Made by a program: the position numbers and the translations under genes
Assembly (NCBI GenBank): GCA_030159075.1
Contig: BROG01000815.1
Coordinates: 1-64,000, forward strand
Reading direction: 5' to 3'
DNA: 64,000 nucleotides
Source of the DNA: Atrina japonica
Taxonomy: Eukaryota > Mollusca > Bivalvia > Pterioida > Pinnidae
Notes under the pieces: model-generated
Databases searched by the model: none
The model's input: the letters and a program-made list of their open reading frames with translations, nothing else
What the model was told of the DNA's origin: nothing
Part shown: one piece after another, positions 34,901 to 47,840 of the stretch
Layout of the letters: each line of letters opens with the position of its first letter
Numbering within the stretch: the first letter of the stretch is position 1

Positions 34901-37900
34901 CTCTTGGTACAACTGTGGGACTGGTATGGTGGGGATGATTCACATAGCTCTTCATTGCATATTTAGTGTAAATTTATTATCCTTACCACATTTACAATAC
35001 ATTTTCATAACGATTTACATATTACTAAGTCAAGATCATTTCCATAAATGCTTTTAAATTTTGAAAATGCAAAAAATTCTGAAGAAGTAAAATATGTATT
35101 GAATGAAAGCCAGCAAATTTTAAGTTTTTGCATTTACTTTTGAACCAAGCAAAAACTCCTTTTTTTAACTCACCAAACCCTGAAAACTAATGGACTCTTC
35201 TGTAAATCAATAATTTAGGCCAGTCAAATTGTCTTAAGGGGCATATGAGTTAAATAGCAATGGATAACTGTTTGATCAACATTTTACTTGACACGTACAG
35301 GGAGGAGTATATAATTCAGAACAATTCACATGGCACTTTAATGTTTTGACTAAGGCAGGATGCTCTAGGGTAGAGTACTTTCTGTTTCAGCCCTGATTTT
35401 AAAAATTAGGTTTTTATGACATTGAACATACATGTACATGTAGTTCAACGTTCTTTTAGAAATCATGCAGGTCCTGATTCAGCACCGTTGGATTCTGACC
35501 AATTTGTCATCCTTTTTGGATGCATTGAAGATTTGTCAATTTGTTTCATTTTCATTGTTTTCTTCACTTTGTCCAAATGTTAGAAATATGGGGAGATAAG
35601 ATAAAAGAAACGAAATTTTGAAAGTTCATGGGAATAATTCTTTGATGATGAATCAAACAAATGTGTAAATGTGGTAATTGCATGTTTTGGGACAAATCGA
35701 TCAAAGTTGGTACAAATTGGAGTCCTGACTAATTTAATTGTATCCTTTCAGTGAAGATGAGTATGAAGAGAGAGATTTTATGGATGACAATTGCTACTGG
35801 AGAGATGACAGTACTTTGCTTGTGGAGGATGTTGTACCGTATTCTGCTCCGGTACCTGCCGAACCTGATCCATACGAACATTTAAGTCGTCTAGCCATCA
35901 ATAAACTTGTCAGGTAATTAGAAACTTTGCTTTGCAATTACTTTGTTTCATTGGAAATGTGGCCGAATGTCTGCACCCGTCTGCTCTCATTCTGATCATC
36001 GAAATAAGTCATTTTCCCATCACCCTACTTCTAGAATTTGAATTTGAATGCGGTTCTATGCCACAGTGAACAATTCTTGATGGTGGCCAGTTTTTAGTGG
36101 TGAAGGAGAGGATCTAGTAACAATGTGTCTGTTTAGAGCCATTGGCCTCCTGCAAATAAACCAGCAAACTTTTTATTCACAAAATCAGTTGAGGTTCCAG
36201 TTGGACTTGAACATTCATTGACTAGAGGTGAGAGACTTTATAGTTTGAAGTGTGATGCTGTAACTACTCAGCCACAGAGACCCAGCACTGATTAGAGGTG
36301 AGATACTTCATGGTTTATAGTGTGATGCCTTAACCACTCAGCCACAGAGATCCAACACTGACTAGAGGTGAGATACTTCATGGTTTAAAGTGTGATGCTC
36401 TAACCACTCAGCCACAGAGACCCAACACTGACTAGAGGTGAGATACTTCATGGTTTATAGTGTGATGCCTTAACCACTCAGCCACAGAGACCCAACACTG
36501 ACTAGAGGTGAGAGACTTCATGGTTTATAGTGTGATGCCTTAACCACTCAGCCACAGAGACCCAACACTGACTAGAGGTGAGATACTTCATGGTTTATAG
36601 TGTGATGCCTTTACCACTCAGTTACAGAGACCCACACTCTGACTAGAGGTGAGAGACTTTATAGTTTGAAGTGTGATGCTGTAACCACTCAGCCACAGAG
36701 ACCCAACACTGACTCGAGGTGAGAGACTTCATGGTTTATAGTGTGATGCTGTAACCACTCAGTCACAGAGACCCAACACTGACTCGAGGTGAGATACTTC
36801 ATGGTTTATAGTATAATGCCTTAACCACTCAGTTACAGAGACCCACACTCTGACTAGAGGTGAGAGACTTTATAGTTTAAAGTGTGATGCTGTAACCACT
36901 CAGCCACAGAGGACCAACACTGACTAGAGGTGAGAGACTTTATGATTTAAAGTGTGATGCTCTAACCACTCAGCCACAGAGGACCAACACTGACTAGAGG
37001 TGAGAGACTTCATGGTTTAAAGTGTGATGCTCTAACCACTCAGCCACAGAGGACCAACACTGACTAGAGGTGAGAGACTTTATAGTTTGAAGTGTGATGC
37101 TGTAACCACTCAGCCACAGAGACCCAACTCTGGCTAAAAGATAGAGACTTCATGGTTTAAAGTGTGATGCTCTAACCACTCGGCCATAGAGACCCAACAC
37201 TGACTAGAGGTGAGAGACTTTATGGTTTAAAGTGTGATGCTGTAACCACTCAGCCACAGAGACCCAACACTGACTAGACGTGAGAGACTTTATGGTTTAA
37301 AGTGTGATGCTCTAACCACTCAGCCACAGAGACCCAACTCTGGCTAAAAGATAGAGACTTCATGGTTTAAAGTGTGATGCTCTAACCACTCGGCCATAGA
37401 GACCCAACACTGACTAGGGGTGAAAGACTTAAAGGTTTAAAGTGTGATGCTCTAACCACTCGGTAACAAAGGTCCCCTGCCCTTACTTCTAGAAACTTGA
37501 GTTCAGGTACACTGAATTAAAGTAATATTTCAATGATGGCTGTAGAACAAATTTTATATCTGAACCTGGTAAACGTACATGTAATACTGGAACGTGATTT
37601 TTAGTTATTTTTTTCATTATGTAAAATCAATGAGATCAGGTTGATGACTAGAGTCTATTTTTTGTAGGTATGGCTTTGACAAAGATAGGTGTAAGGAAGC
37701 CTTGCTTTTGCACGATGGAGACATTGGGGGAGCATTTGAGTATTTGTTCTGTAAATGTTTTGATTTGCCAGTTCCAGGGAATACCCCCATCATAGATCCA
37801 ACAGATTACTCAGACAGAGGCGATATAGAAAATTCAGAGCCAACAGAAGAAGAAATTCTGCAGGAGAAAGGGCTATCATTTGCTGAAATTGAAGAGATGC

Positions 37901-40900
37901 GGAATGAAGAAATGTTGGCATTACGTTCAATTTATGATACAAATTTTGTGGAAAAAATTCCAAACAGAGTCTGGTTACTCAGACTTGAACTTCATACATT
38001 AAAAGAAATAGTGGTGCCACATTCTAGTCGCAGGGGTGCTGATGATGAAGCTAATGATGTAAATATGGAGATTTGTAAATTTTACAAGAAAGGATCCTGT
38101 CGATTTGGATCAAAATGTAAATATAGTCACAACTTATCAATAGAGGCCACAAATGAGGATAAGTTGAGCAATGATAATGCAAATTTTGAATTGGAATTAC
38201 GATTTAAGAAAAACAGTATTTACCCTCTACAGCCCCCTATTATAGGATTTTCTTCCCTTTTGCCTCAATTTCCTCCAGAAGTCTGTTTGAAAATTACAGA
38301 AAAATTATTGATTGAAGCAAAGGATTCAGCTGAGTCTGAATCACCGGCTTTATATTCATTGGTCAGCATTTTAGAAGATGAATCAGTATTGAGAGATGTA
38401 ATTTCAATGCCTTGCCTGGACTTCAGTTTGCCTGAACTTGGTCAAGTCAAATGTGAAAAGAGTCAAGATCAGCAACGCCAGACTGTAATAGCTGATGTTG
38501 AACGCCCCGGCCTAGTCGTCATCGATGATGGAGATGTAGACCCTCAAAATCTTGCTAAAGAAATGAAAGTCATGCTGAGAATGGCAAGTGGTGGGAAAAC
38601 TAGATTAGATAATGACGATGTTGATGATGATAATGGAAAAACAGACACGAAAGTGTTAAAAAGAACAACTTTGCGAGATGAAGAAACATCTCCAAGAAAA
38701 GTCAACCCAACAGAAATTCTGAAACAGAATAGACGACTGAAAGAGGATTATCAACGAAAGAAGCAGGTATTTGTATTTTTCAAACATGAACATTTTTACT
38801 GGTACATGTTTAAGAAGTTACACAGACTGCTGTGGCTATGGTAAAGATGCCACTGAATTTAATAAAGTGCTACCGTATTTAATTATCTACATGTATCATG
38901 AAATTTTATGTAACACAATGGATCCTGTCTTGAAAGATCATACCTCATCTGCCTCTAAAATGTGGTCTCTCAAAAGGGGTCAAATTTAGCATTTCTGTCA
39001 CTAATCAGTCGGACTAGTTGGAAACAAATTTTACTAGTCCTATGACAAATTCACTTAAGTCCCAAAGTGTTATGACGAATTGCCAATTTGGCATGTACAA
39101 TGCATTTACTGAATACAGAATTAATTACTTATCTATTGTTTTGTTTTTTCCTTTTCTGAAACTACTGAAGGGATTTTGACGAAACTTGACAGGAAGCAAG
39201 TGCTCAAGGTTCTTTAACAAGTTTGTAATTTTCAGTCAGATTGGCCCAGGGATGATTCCAGGACAGGGCAGAATAGGTCCCAAAAGGTACCCCTCTTTAA
39301 AAAGTGGTCTTTTATGAGTGGTCTGTCTTTCAAGACAGGTTCCACTGTATTATGGCCTTGTACATGTACTTGATGTAACTTTCATATATATTTCAGACAT
39401 CCAAAAAGTTACATTCAATGTTGTCACAAAGGAAGAAGTTACCGGCTTGGGACAAACAGAACGAAATAGTGGAAACTATCAACGAGAGCCAAGTAATCGT
39501 TGTCAGTGGAATGACAGGGTAATGGTACACTGTAGTTGCTGTCCTCTAAGTATTTGGCTGTCCAGTCCTATAAATCTACATAAAAAATCTGTTAAGTTGT
39601 CCTGAAATCTGGGTTACATCTCCAGACGGATCCAATCTTTGAGGGGTGATGTTTATTGAGCAAAATGTTACCATTGCAATAATATTGCAATTGTATTGTG
39701 ATATTGACAATCTATTGCAGTACTATAGTTAACAGGGATTTTCCTTGACTGATTTTGGTGTTGTTTACAAGATCCATTCTCAGTGCAAAAATGGCTCATG
39801 TTCCCCTCCCCCCCCCCAAAAAAAAAAAAGAAATTTGAAGTTTCAAAATAATGAATAAAGTTTTTCTGTTTAATCTAAAACATTATATAGTTTCTCAATT
39901 TTTTGTACCCTGGACCCAGAGTTTAGGAGATACATGTAGAACAATTCTTAGTTTAGGATTCAGTAAGCAGTTATAGGGAACATTTAAATTTGTACAAACT
40001 CAAATCTGTGGTGTAAAAGAAAAACAGTCAAACAAAACAATCTTTTTTGTAAGTAAAACGTTGACTTCTAAATGTGAAGATAACTAAAAGTTTTAAATGT
40101 ATCTTTTAAAGATGTGGCAAAACAACACAAGTTCCGCAGTTTATTTTTGATGTGTACCTGAATGAGGACAAGAATCTGAAAATGTGCAACATTTTGTGCA
40201 CCCAGCCTCGTAGAATATCGGCCATATCAGTAGCTGAGAGGGTTGCTGAAGAAAGAGCTGAGACATTAGGAAGAAGTGTTGGCTATCAGATTCGTCTTGA
40301 AAAACTTCAGGTATGTAAATTATTAATAAGAGTAAAATAATGATTTGACTAACTTACCTACTCTGGTAAATATTGGATTTTACTTTAATAACATAGGCTT
40401 GTTCAAAAATGTATTTAGGGATGAATGAAGGTATTAACAGTAAGTGTAGCTTTGGCAGGAACTACCTCCATGAAGAGATCCATAATGTTAGCAAATGAAA
40501 GGGGGCTAGGACACATAGAGGCTCTAAAAGGGGTCAAAACTTGGTACACCTTTAGAAATGTTCTAAGTACACAGAAAAGATAAGTTTTTTATCGACATTT
40601 AGACATTTTTGGCTTCATCTGCAATGTTATCCAAATTTGCCAGGTGAGCATCTAAGTCCCTTTTGGCCTTTCTTTGTAGTTGTGTGGTTTGTGTTTACTT
40701 TTAACATCTTTTCACTTTCTCCAAAATTACATTAATTCTCTTTAAATTTGGTATGTATGAATGGTGTCTAGTGTAAGTGTATAATAGTGTACAGATATTG
40801 TGAATTTCTTCAGAACTTCTTCCTTGGGCCCTAAAAAGGGCAGGACAAAATATTCTGTCTCCTGTGTAATTGATTTTTAACATTCATATCTGGCCAAAGA

Positions 40901-43900
40901 AATTCCATTACTTAATGTAGTGAGAATATGAACATTCATGTTTGTAAATATGTTACATTGACAGCAGTAGATTTTATTTTATTTTCTGTACTTTGTAGTC
41001 ATCCATGACACGCCTTTTATTTTGCACAACAGGAGTTGTGCTTCGGAGACTTGAGGCGGACCCTGAATTACGAGATGTTACACATATCATTATTGATGAA
41101 GTACACGAGAGATCAGAGGAAAGGTAAAAAAAAAAAAAAATTCTTGATGTTGACTTCTAAGTTCACAACAAAGTCATTAACCATATTTCCCTGAAATCTG
41201 CAAAAATGAAATTGTCATAATTATTGTATGTAACACAGATGCCACAACAATGACCAGTAACAGGGACCGTATGGTTAAGTTGTAAGAGCATCTGGCTTTA
41301 AATCGCAAAGTCTCTCACCTCTAATTAGTATGGGTTTGAGGACTGTCACAACCAAAGCTGATTATGCAATGAAATTTGCCAGTTTGCTTGTGGAATGGCC
41401 ATTGTCTAAATCTTGATACATTGTAACCAGATTCTTTCCTCCACCATTAAAGACTGGATGCCAGTGTTTAACTGAAAAATTGTTGAAATTGGCATAAAAC
41501 ACAATAAAAACAAACTAACAGTCACTTAAGTCTGCCTTGTCATTTTTTAAGTCTGCCTTGTCAATTTTTAAGTCTGCCTTGTCATTTTTTAAGACATTTT
41601 AAATGAACATTTTATATTCAGATATAATCGTCATTTCGATAAACTAGGCAATTCAATGAAAATTCATTCACCCTCAAGGACATTTGTATTTTTGAAACAT
41701 ATCATGTTTCATTTCTGCTAAAAATGTATTAATGATGATTATTAGTCCCCTCTTGTTCCTGGAGGGGACTATTATTTTGCTTTCTGTTCATCTGTCCTTC
41801 CGTCCTTCAGTCCTTCAGTCCTTCTGTCCTTCAGTCTGTCTGTCCAACCATCCTTTTGCTTCGTCCAGGCCATGTCTTCTTCATTTCTTTAACTAAGCTT
41901 GGCACCATATTTGGTGCAAGTTTACATTTTAATAATACAAAGATTGTGCTCATATCAACGTTTTTATTAGAGTTACTCCCCTTTGTTGATTTTAATTATC
42001 TGGGCAATATCTTAGTCATTTCTTCACCTAGGCTTCTCATATTTGGTACAAGTATGCACTATATAAGTTGGAGTGTCGTATACAAAAATTGGACTTGTTC
42101 TACATCATCTATTGATTTATTTTTTACAGTGACTTTCTTATGATGTACCTACGAGACATGCTACCCAAGAGGCCAGACCTAAAAGTCATCCTAATGAGCG
42201 CTACTCTAAATGCCGATTTATTTTCTGCATATTTTAATGGTTGTTCGGTTATTGATATACCTGGTAAGACATGGTCATTGCCTACTATACCTTGAGCCTC
42301 CAAAATTTGTAAATGTTACTTTTTTTTGTTATCATACATTAAAATTGGTTTTCTTTAGTTTATATATTCTGTTGTTTTTGCATATTTCAACAACTGCCCA
42401 GTAAGCCGATATAAAATTCCCTTTGTTTGAACCAACTCTGACCGACCCACAGAAATTGGCTTGACTGAAATTATTTTTTTTTCTTTCTCTCTGTACCATT
42501 GTCTGACTCTTACAATCAGCAGGGATAGAAATTAGCAGGACCCAGTAGCTCATGGCAAGTAAAATCTGAGCTGGGTTAGTAGATTTTACAGTGTGTAAGC
42601 CCAGGTGGCTACTGAAAAATTGGGGGTATATCTCGCACTTTCACAAATTTTAACTGATCTTCTTGTAAACACAATACCTTGCTACATGTAGATTTAGTGT
42701 ATGAACTACTTTAAAATGTGTCTTCGTAGTAAAATTTTGTAAATAGCATTTTATAAAAAGAGCAAGTTGTTGGGCTTCCAGACATTCAACTGGGCTCCAA
42801 TCCAAAAAAATCTTGACATACGAGCACAGGTGGCTCCTTGATTGCACAGTTTTATTTCTATCCCTGCATTAATCAAGCATAATTTTATTTCTAAGTACTA
42901 TAAATAAGGACATTTTTATGATCCATATGTTGTAAATCTATTTGTGAGATGATATTTTTCACAATTTTGAATGCCCATTACGTCTTATTATTGCCATACT
43001 TCATTATGCAATAATTAAGGGTTACCATGTGATTGTTTTACAAAAACTGACAGGGTATCTGCAATTCCCCTGTCGGAAGTGAAGAAATGGATATTCCTGA
43101 CAGGGGAATCACCAGTAACCTGTCAGTTTTTGTAAAACAATCACATGGTAACCATATTCTTATGCCTGCACATTTTAAAATATCATTTTAATGACAGAAA
43201 TGACATGAAAAGTTGACTTATGCTTGCTCCTACCTTTATCTATGACCAGATTACTTTATTGAGTATATTGATGCGCTTAAAAATAGTTACTTACATGTAT
43301 TTATCATATGGATTTGTTAATTTCAATACCATTTAAGTAATTCCATATAGTTTTTAAGTTTTGTATTTTAAGCAAGGAACTCTAGACAGTACAAAAATGT
43401 TTCAATATGCATTTTATTACAAAATATGTAAACAGTAAAGTTCAGCAAGTGCATTGAAGTTGGGCAGCAGAACTTTGTATGACATCACATATAAAAACTA
43501 GCTGTGAAACATGAATCTCCTGAAAATTCTCAATGTCATCGACCAATGAAATAACGCAAACCAAACAGAGTGCATTAGAATTTTATTTTCTCTCGCGAAA
43601 TTACACATAAAAAAATTCGGGAATACAATGTATAAAACTGGATTTACAGTATTAAATATCATGTAGTATGAGAAAACCATTACCCATTGTAAATTTTGCT
43701 TCATACTTACCACTGTAGCATGGAAAAAACTATAGAAAAGATTAATTGATCATAGAAAACCCAATTGAGAGTGATTAATTGATTATAGAATTTGCAATCA
43801 ATAATCAGATTCAGAAATGGTAAACCAGTTGATTTCCAGTGTTTTCTTTTTTTATTATCATCCAATCATTGGTGTACATTGTTTTTTCTTTTACAGGTAA

Positions 43901-46900
43901 AACGTTCCCTGTACAGCAATACTTCATTGAGGATGCTATAGAATTTACTAGGTGAGAATTTGATGTAGGATTTGTGAGAATTTTGATATAGAAATGCTGG
44001 AAACTCTGTGACTTCATTGTTAAAGCATGGTTCTTTAAACTATGAAATCTCTCACCAACAGTTGGCCACTGGTTCAGGCCATGCTGAAACCTACGCTGAT
44101 TATGTAAAGAGGAAAATTTTGTTTTTACTAGTTTACTTGCGGAAGACCAGTCATCTTCCCCAGGGCACTTTGTAACCTGGTTTTCTGAAAAATATCTGCC
44201 ACTAAAGGTAAAACACCATTAAAAATGGTCTCTAATGTGATTACATGGTTGCATTAAGGTTTTTATACGCCCATCAGTGTCTTTTGATGGGATGTACAAT
44301 GTATTATGGTTATTGATAGTATTTTTAATTCCATTATCAACAGCAATTTTGTCATTGCACAAATCTTCCTTAGCAAAATAGAATTTCACTCAGGTTACCT
44401 ATTGAAATAGTTGCATTCCCTTTTTGTATGTAAAAAATAGTGAAATGTCAAATGGGGATTCAAACTGAGGCTACCTCAAAAGGCATAACCAGTTTTTATC
44501 AATCCTTGTTACAAGGACTACATCAAGTTCCCATCCAAGGGGAGAAAAAAAAATTAGTGTGGTGGACTAAGATGCCACTGGCTCAACAGTAACATCTTCA
44601 TGTACACAGTTATCTCACTTTGCTAATTCCTAATCAAGGTAGTATTTTAATATGGCCAGTGAAAACTGTTGAACTAGTTGAATTATTTACCTGTAAAATA
44701 TCATTTTATCTAGATATATGGTGGATGAAAGATCACCTTTTGCCCGTCACTCAAAACCATCTGATGCCGACAGACGAGGGCTTTACATGGACGGAACACA
44801 TGATGAGAGCTTAGTCAACACGGATCTCAGTAAACCAGCTGGAGAGAAAGTCCGAGATGAATTGTTGACGGTCAAACAGTTACAGCACAGGTATCCAGGT
44901 GTGTTAATTAGAATATTATTTATCTGACATTTTTAGGCAACCATCAACAGATGGTGGGCTATTCTAATCACCTTCCATCCGTGGTCTGTCGTCAATCGTC
45001 CGTCCTTAAATAATTCTTGTTATCGCTATTTCTCAGAAAGTACTGAAGGGATCTTTATGAAATTTGACATATAGGTTCTCCTTGAGGTCTAGTTTTGCAG
45101 TGTACATTTTCAAGTGGGTCGGATCACAAAATGGCTGCTAGGTGGCCATTTTGGATTTTAAAAATAAAAGTTTGTTGTTGCTATTTCTCAGATGGTACTG
45201 AAGGGATCTTTATGAAATTTGACATATAGGTTCTCCTTGAGGTCTTGTTGTGCAGTGTACATTTCCAGGCGGTTTGGATCACAAAATTGCTAGCAGGCGG
45301 CCATCTTGGATTTTGACAATTAAAGTATGTTATCGCTATTTCTCAGAAGGATCTGAAGGGATCTCTATGAAATTTGACATATAGGTTCTCCTTGAAGTCT
45401 TGTTGTGCAGTGTACATTTTCAGGCGGGTTGGATCACAAGATTGCTGGTAGACGGCCATCTTGGATTTTGACAATTAAAGTTTGTTATCGCTATTTCTTA
45501 GAAAGTACTAAAGGGATCTTTATGAAATTTGACATAAAGGTTCTCCTTGAGGTCTAGTTGTGCAGTGTACATTTTCAGGTGGATCGGATCACAAAATGGC
45601 TGCCATGTGGCCATCTTGGATTTCGTCAAATAAAGTTTGTTATTTCTATTTCTCAGAAAGTACTGATGTGATCTTTATGAAATTTGACATATAGGTTCCC
45701 CTTGGATTTTGACAATTAAAGTTTATTATGTATTTCTTGAAAATCATTACATCGTCTACCACTGAGCCATGTATTTCTTATTTGTTATGGGTAGACACAT
45801 TCATTGGTGTATGATCATTGGGTCATATGGGGGGTCCTTCTCCATCCCTTGAAATTTATATTTTTACTTATAACTTAAAAACCCTTCACAGCCCCTCAGT
45901 TTAACCATATATATTATTGATTGTTATGGGAAAACACATTTAGTATTGTATGTGGGGGTACTGCCACATCCCTGAAATATACACTTTGCTACATTTAATA
46001 TCAAATCAGGGCCAAGCGAGACAGATTATTATGTGTAATGGTAGTTTTACTCAATGCAGATTATGACCAGCATTTTCACTTTTAGAAGTTGACAGGTATG
46101 GTTATGTTATCTTGGATTATAGCAGTTTATATTTTGTATTGTTATAATCTTGTGAGAAAGCATTAGACAGATATTTACGTTTTAGTTCAAATACATTGTT
46201 GAGCCACAAAATAAGAGAAAAGAACAGTAGGTCATAGATTCAATTGTGGGCGCCAAGATCCTTCTGGAATCTCTTGTGTTTGCTGTTTGTGGAGGGTGTG
46301 GTTGTTGTTGTTGTTTACTGGTGTTTATCACCATCTTCAACCATTTGTAGGCCGCCTGGGTCATTTTGCTCTTATGACGTGGCATTGGTTGTCGGTTGAC
46401 ATTTGAATATTTCATACTTCTCAAATTAAGACTTTTTACTGTATCATGGTACCTCATAGTACCAGACCACAAGAAATGTTCAGATAACGTTGTCCAAAAC
46501 CTGGTGCTTGAACGTTTATGTAAAGTAGATTGGTAAAGATGAAACACAATAATGTTTTGTTTTAAAAAAGTGTCATATTCAAAATGTGTCCTAGATTTTC
46601 AGTTCCCTCAGTTGTCCTAATACACAAGGAGTCACTTTGTTTGTTGTCCTGTGTTGGTATTCTCAGCCACACTCTCACTTTCTGTTCAGTGACTTCAGTT
46701 TTTTTCTTGCAGAGTTGAACATAATTTTGTATGTTGCTATTGATACATACAAACAAATTCCCTGCAGATTTCAACAAAATGGCAATGTCATTTTGACATG
46801 AGCATTTCGTTGATGTTGCAACATATCATATTTCCAAAGAGTTCATGCAAAGGCCAAGTAAAAAAATTATTCTGGTTCTCAGCGTAAAAAGAAATCACCG

Positions 46901-47809
46901 ATGAAACCATTTTATTCATATATCATAAAAAAATCACCGCCACGCGGCAAGTAAAAATGTCAGTCATTTCAAAAGGCTTAAGTTTTGAAAATGATCCATT
47001 TCCTTCTATTTGTAGTTCAGTATGCATTTCAAAAAAACCCAATTAGAAACTATAATAATTATTTTATTGACAATTCAACATGTAAATCTTTACCTCATGA
47101 AAATGTCACAGAACACATCGTGTGTTTTCTGCTGTTGCTTGCAGTTTATGGAGGAAGTGGATGTTGGGTTTTAAATGAAAGAACCGATACCGAACGGAAC
47201 TGAATTTCAGGATGTGTTAAAATGATGATACATGTAACACTATATAGTGTATAAAAGTTTTAAAAATATGAATTAAATGTAGGTGAATGAAAAAAGTAAA
47301 ATTAGTGACTGTAAATAAAAGTTTTAATAAAATACATAAAAATGGATACCTATTGTTTTCAAAAATTAAACTTTTGGAATTTGCATTGATTTTTTGACAC
47401 ATAGAAGTTACATTTTGTTCAGCTTTGTAAAATAGTAATGATAATAATAGATGATAATTTTAATGATTCATTTACAATTAATATTTTTGTAGTTTCAAAA
47501 CATTTTTATGTTTTGATAAGTATATAATCTTTTAGCTATTTTATATTTTTGTTGATATTTCAGTTTAAAAAACCAAGTGAACAAGACAATCACACAACTT
47601 TTTGTTACAATTTATTGAAGGACTCAATAAAAAACATTTTTTTTTACATTAAGTCTTCTTATTTTCTTGCCTTCAAAGTATATAAACAATAATTTGGAAA
47701 TCAAAAATAAAAATAAAATACCTACCTACCTTGCCCATTTTGGAAGGCTAATTGTCTGAGAACCAGAATATTTTTTTTTACATGGCCTAATACTGTATAA
47801 CTGTATTTT

Positions 47810-47840
<31 letters not shown>

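Noticed and set aside
46182..46547. 121-codon minus-strand open frame in DHX57 intron 10
   Set aside because: Contains a QQQQ run from a GTT microsatellite and no recognisable domain; treated as chance.
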